Source: Acidimicrobiia bacterium (GTDB lineage Bacteria; Actinomycetota; Acidimicrobiia; Spongiisociales; Spongiisociaceae). Taken from it: a stretch of DNA of 47,849 bases. Shown here in pieces: positions 42,950 to 47,849 of this stretch. The position numbers were made by a program, and so were the translations under genes. Numbering within the stretch: position 1 is the stretch's first letter; the number at the start of each line of letters is the position of its first letter. The stretch lies in contig JAGWAN010000012.1 of NCBI GenBank assembly GCA_021296345.1, positions 1 through 47,849 of the forward strand. The letters are read 5' to 3'. The notes beneath the pieces were generated by a model. It was not told the origin of the DNA. It ran no database searches and saw nothing but the letters and a program-made list of their open reading frames with translations.

Positions 42950-45424
42950 CTAGTTACCAATCACCAACGAAAGAACGCCGTCGTTTGGTACCAGTTCGCC
43001 GGCGGACGGCACCGTCAGCAGCACGCGGTCCGCCAACCCGGGATCCCCCGCCGGCTGGTAGAGGATCTCGATGGCCACCGCCGTCCCGGCGCCCTCCTGG
43101 GCGAGTTGGATGGCCTCCAGCGCCTCCTCCGAGCTGAGGCCTTCCAGCGCCGGCACGACCAGGACGCTGGTCTGGCCGACGACCTGGATGGTCACGGTCG
43201 ACCCCTGGTCCACCTCGAACCCGGCTGCAGGATCCGAAGACACCACGGTGCCCCGAGGCTCGGCCGACAGCACCTCCTCGAGCTCCGCCACGAGGTGGGC
43301 GCCGAGGACCGCATCACGAGCTTCGGGTGCGGTCATTCCCGTCACGTCCGGCACCTCGGTGAAGGGAAGCTCGTTGTAGTAGCCGATGCCCAGACTGCTC
43401 GGGAACTCGCCCGCCGGGTACTTCTCCAGGGCTACCTCCATGAACTCCTTCCAGATCGGCGCCGGAACCGAACCGCCGAAGACGCGGGTGTAGGTTTCCC
43501 CATTGATCAGCACATTCTCCAGCGAGATCTGCTCGTCCGGGTAGCCGACCCAGACCGCGGTGGTGAAGTTTGGCACGTATCCCACGAACCAGGCGTCCCG
43601 GTAGGCCTGATGGGTCCCGGTCTTGCCGGCCTGCGGTATGCCCTCGATATCCGCCCGCCGTGCGGTGCCGCAGCAGACCACCCGTTCCATCGGTCTCCGT
43701 ACCGCGGCCGCCAGTACCGGATCGATCGCCTGCGTGGTTTCCACCTTGCGCTGGTAGATCACCGTTCCGTCGTCGGTGGTGATCCGGGAGATCAGGTACG
43801 GCCTGGCGTGAGAGCCGTTGGTCGCGAAAGTGCTGTAGGCGGATGCCATCTCGAGCGGGCTCACCACGCCTGCGCCCAGCGCCAGGGAATAGACCTCCTC
43901 CAGGTCCGATGTGATGCCCATCTTGTGGGCGGTGCGGATGATCGCCTGGGGCCCCACCACAACGGAGAGCTGGGCGTATACCGTGTTCACCGAGCGCTCG
44001 GTGGCCTGCGCCACAGTGAGCAGGTCGTCGACCGAGCCCGCATTGCGTACGGTCCAGACGTAACCGCCGTCAGGACCGCACGGATCCTCGCATTCGATCT
44101 CCAGTGGGCTGCGTGCGTCCCAGTACGACTGGAGGCTCCCGCCGGCCTCGAGGTAGGCGACCAGTACGAAGGGCTTGAAGGCCGAGCCCGGGTTGCGACG
44201 ACCCTGGATGACCAGATCGAACTGCTCCTGCTCGAATGGCAGACCGGATGACATCGCCAGGACCGCCCCGGTGTGGTTCTCGACCATGGCAATGGCCCCG
44301 GTCGGCGCCCCCCGGCTGTCGGGGTTCTCCTCGTCCGGTAGGGGCAGCCATTGACGCAGGATGCGGTTGGCTGCATTCTGGAGGTCGAGGTCCACCGTCA
44401 CGTATACCTTGAGCCCGCCGCCTCCCTCGCAGTCCTCTTCGTGCGCCGGGCATCCGAAGAGCGCCTGGCGGCGCTCCTCGTTGGTGAAGCCCAAGTATTC
44501 GTCGAACTCCCTGTCGTTCAGGATCTGGCGGCGCACCTCGGCCACCACGTGTTCGGCCGGGCTCTTGAACGGCTGCGGCTGCAGGATCAGGAAGGGCTCG
44601 TCCCTGGCTTCGGCGGCCTCTTCGTAGCTGATGAACCCGGACGCGGCCATGGCGTCGATCACATCGTTGCGCCGGTCCTCGGCCCGCTCCGGTTGGCGGC
44701 GGGGGTCGTAGAGGGTGGGGTTGCGGATGGTGACGGCCAGGGTGGCCGACTCGGCGATGGTCAGGTCGGCGAGGTCCTTGTTGAAGTACTCCCGGGCCGC
44801 GGCCGCCACCCCGTATGCCGACCAGCCGAAGTAGACCGAGTTCATGTAGAACTCGAGGATCTTCTGCTTGGAGTTCCCCTGCTCGAGTTCGATGGCATAC
44901 AGCGCCTCCAGGATCTTGCGCTGGATGGTCTGCTCGTCACCGACGATGTTGTTCTTGACCACCTGCTGGGTGATGGTCGACCCGCCCCGCCGGTCCACGC
45001 CGGTCACGTGATCGCGGACCGCACTGGCGATGGCCGTGAAATCGACTCCCTGGTGGTCGAAGTAGTCCCCGTCCTCGGCGGCCAGTATGGCAAAGACGAG
45101 GGACTGGGGAACATCGAAGAAGCGGGCAGGCTCGGAGATGCGCCCGGCGTGCAGCTCGGCTAAGAGGGTCCCGTCCTCGGTGTAGACGCGGGACACCCGG
45201 GACAGGTCGGGCAGCGCCAGCAGGGTCGGCTCGATCTCCACCTGGGGAAGCCACCGGTCCAGGAGCCGGTCGAATGTCGCGTAGGCGGCGTTGACGCCGA
45301 GGAAGCCGAAAAGCCCGATCCAGGTGGCGACGATCATCGCGATGGCCACGCTCAGCACGAGAGCGAGCGACCACCGGCGTTTCAGTTCGCCCCGCTCGAT
45401 GTCGTGAATGTTCGGACCCGTCAC
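42950..45424 (-). CDS. Class A penicillin-binding protein with C-terminal PASTA domains
   Basis: Bifunctional peptidoglycan synthase. From GTG 45424 (824 residues): a short cytoplasmic tail, one membrane anchor (near 18-41), then the glycosyltransferase domain with [10 protein letters not shown] near 116 (catalytic Glu), [12 protein letters not shown] and a [13 protein letters not shown] segment. The transpeptidase domain has the S-x-x-K motif in NPGSAFKPF near 414, SVN in [10 protein letters not shown] and KTG in [14 protein letters not shown] near 600. Two PASTA repeats follow from about 690 ([16 protein letters not shown] and [16 protein letters not shown]). GGAG lies nine bases before GTG 45424; ATG 45517 would overlap the divergent gene. 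Confidence 0.94.
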   Translation of the reverse strand: MTGPNIHDIERGELKRRWSLALVLSVAIAMIVATWIGLFGFLGVNAAYATFDRLLDRWLPQVEIEPTLLALPDLSRVSRVYTEDGTLLAELHAGRISEPARFFDVPQSLVFAILAAEDGDYFDHQGVDFTAIASAVRDHVTGVDRRGGSTITQQVVKNNIVGDEQTIQRKILEALYAIELEQGNSKQKILEFYMNSVYFGWSAYGVAAAAREYFNKDLADLTIAESATLAVTIRNPTLYDPRRQPERAEDRRNDVIDAMAASGFISYEEAAEARDEPFLILQPQPFKSPAEHVVAEVRRQILNDREFDEYLGFTNEERRQALFGCPAHEEDCEGGGGLKVYVTVDLDLQNAANRILRQWLPLPDEENPDSRGAPTGAIAMVENHTGAVLAMSSGLPFEQEQFDLVIQGRRNPGSAFKPFVLVAYLEAGGSLQSYWDARSPLEIECEDPCGPDGGYVWTVRNAGSVDDLLTVAQATERSVNTVYAQLSVVVGPQAIIRTAHKMGITSDLEEVYSLALGAGVVSPLEMASAYSTFATNGSHARPYLISRITTDDGTVIYQRKVETTQAIDPVLAAAVRRPMERVVCCGTARRADIEGIPQAGKTGTHQAYRDAWFVGYVPNFTTAVWVGYPDEQISLENVLINGETYTRVFGGSVPAPIWKEFMEVALEKYPAGEFPSSLGIGYYNELPFTEVPDVTGMTAPEARDAVLGAHLVAELEEVLSAEPRGTVVSSDPAAGFEVDQGSTVTIQVVGQTSVLVVPALEGLSSEEALEAIQLAQEGAGTAVAIEILYQPAGDPGLADRVLLTVPSAGELVPNDGVLSLVIGN

Positions 45425-45498
45425 GACGGACCACTCCGCCGTTTCGGACACAGAGCGGTAGGATACCGGATCATCGGCTAGCCAGGATACCCCTGCCT

Positions 45499-47073
<1,575 letters not shown>

Positions 47074-47112
47074 CGGGGTTCGGGTGCCGATCGCAAGTAT
47101 GGAGGCAGGCGG

Positions 47113-47849
47113 ATGAATCGCGAGGACCCGTCTCTGCGGTTCCTGATAATCGGCGCCGGGCCCGCCGGCAGCGCGGCGGCCACGACTTCCTCAGCCCTGG
47201 GCGCCGACGTGACTCTGGTCGAGGACTCGGTGGTGGGCGGCGCGGCTCACCTCCGGGACTGTATCCCCTCGAAGGCGATGGCTGCCACGTCCATCCGGAT
47301 GAAGGCGATAAGCAACGCGGAGGACCTGGGGATCGTGGGCCCGGGCGCCGGGGTGGACCTCGGCCGTCTGGCCGATCGGATACAGGCGATAACGACGGCG
47401 ATCTCGAGCCGTTCGGTCGATCTACTCGAGAGCCAGGGGATCGAGATAGTCCACGGTCGCGGCCGGTTCGTGGGACCCAACCTGGCGGTTGCGACGGTGG
47501 ACGGCATCGAGATGACCATCCCCTTCGATGCCGCCCTGGTCTCCACGGGATCGCGGCCGCGCGTTCCGGACTGGGCCGAGGTCGACGGGGAGCGGGTCCT
47601 GACGACGCGCCATGTCTACGACCTGCCCGCCCCTCCCGAGCACGTGGTGGTGATCGGATCGGGCGTAACCGGGGTGGAAATGGTTCATATCTTCGAGAGC
47701 CTCGGATGCAAGGTATCGCTTCTGGTGAGCCGCCACCATGTCCTTCCGCATCGTGATGCCGAAGTGGCCGCGGCCTTGGAAGCCAACTTCCTGGAGCGGG
47801 GTGTGATGCTCCTGAAGGGTGCCCGGGCAGTAGGAATCGACCGTACCGG
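47113..47849 (+). CDS. FAD-dependent pyridine nucleotide oxidoreductase, 3' end outside window
   Basis: First 245 residues of a protein of the dihydrolipoamide dehydrogenase superfamily. FAD site FLIIGAGPAGSAAATT at the start, then VVGGAAHLRDCIPSKAM where active disulfide reductases have GGTCxxxGCxPSK: the first redox Cys is replaced, leaving one Cys. ALVSTGSRPRVPD and the NAD(P)-binding VVVIGSGVTGVEM follow. The single-Cys pattern resembles LpdA-type NAD(P)H:quinone reductases of mycobacteria rather than a lipoamide dehydrogenase. ATG 47113 follows GGAGGCAGGCGG. It is cut off by the window end. Confidence 0.88.
   Translation, partial: MNREDPSLRFLIIGAGPAGSAAATTSSALGADVTLVEDSVVGGAAHLRDCIPSKAMAATSIRMKAISNAEDLGIVGPGAGVDLGRLADRIQAITTAISSRSVDLLESQGIEIVHGRGRFVGPNLAVATVDGIEMTIPFDAALVSTGSRPRVPDWAEVDGERVLTTRHVYDLPAPPEHVVVIGSGVTGVEMVHIFESLGCKVSLLVSRHHVLPHRDAEVAAALEANFLERGVMLLKGARAVGIDRT

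Overview
The window is a high-GC, gene-dense stretch of an actinobacterial chromosome, most likely class Acidimicrobiia or a close relative. This is inferred from GTG/TTG starts, possible leaderless promoters, an AdnA/AdnB-like helicase-nuclease pair, a DUF1015 protein, a B12-free methylmalonyl-CoA mutase large subunit, and a SpoIID protein with Cys-containing SLH-like repeats. There is no rRNA, tRNA, CRISPR, insertion sequence or phage gene that I can support.

Layout. 1-3408: end of an ABC ATPase gene, an MFS transporter, a nucleoside-phosphorylase-like protein and dtd, all on +. 3409-3834: no convincing gene. 3835-10141 (-): a small ORF followed by two large UvrD-like helicases with C-terminal RecB-type nuclease domains (adnA, adnB), start/stop-overlapped. 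10305-12876 (+): DUF1015 protein and glutamate dehydrogenase. 12877-12953: eleven copies of a 7-bp tandem repeat between convergent genes. 12981-13904 (-): a free-standing RecB/Cas4-like nuclease. 14016-14450 (+): an unrecognised, densely folded RNA ending in an intrinsic terminator. 14483-17937: two divergent acyl-CoA ligases. 17977-22173 (+): two small proteins, a DsbB-like/TlpA-like thiol redox pair and transketolase. 22188-22819 (-): a VapBC-type toxin-antitoxin module whose toxin frame has no ordinary start codon.

22940-40204 is a surface-glycan locus: a Wzm/Wzt-type ABC exporter, a WecB-type epimerase, a flippase-like membrane protein, a polysaccharide pyruvyl transferase, several GT2 glycosyltransferases including a 968-residue protein with two GT2 domains, a GT-C membrane glycosyltransferase, a secreted SpoIID-SLH protein, and a priming sugar-phosphate transferase, with leucyl aminopeptidase embedded. 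Pyruvyl transferase, ManNAc-type epimerase, ABC export and SLH repeats together resemble the Firmicute arrangement in which SLH proteins bind a pyruvylated wall polymer.

40301-47849: a rhodanese-ThiF/MoeB protein, a sirtuin, a conserved hypothetical in an AT-rich setting, a class A penicillin-binding protein with PASTA domains, methylmalonyl-CoA mutase, and the start of a flavoprotein disulfide-reductase relative lacking the usual redox cysteine pair.

The strongest unexplained signal is the structured RNA at about 14016-14450: a chain of hairpins, four closed by GNRA loops and one by a UNCG loop, all correctly polarised only on the + strand.
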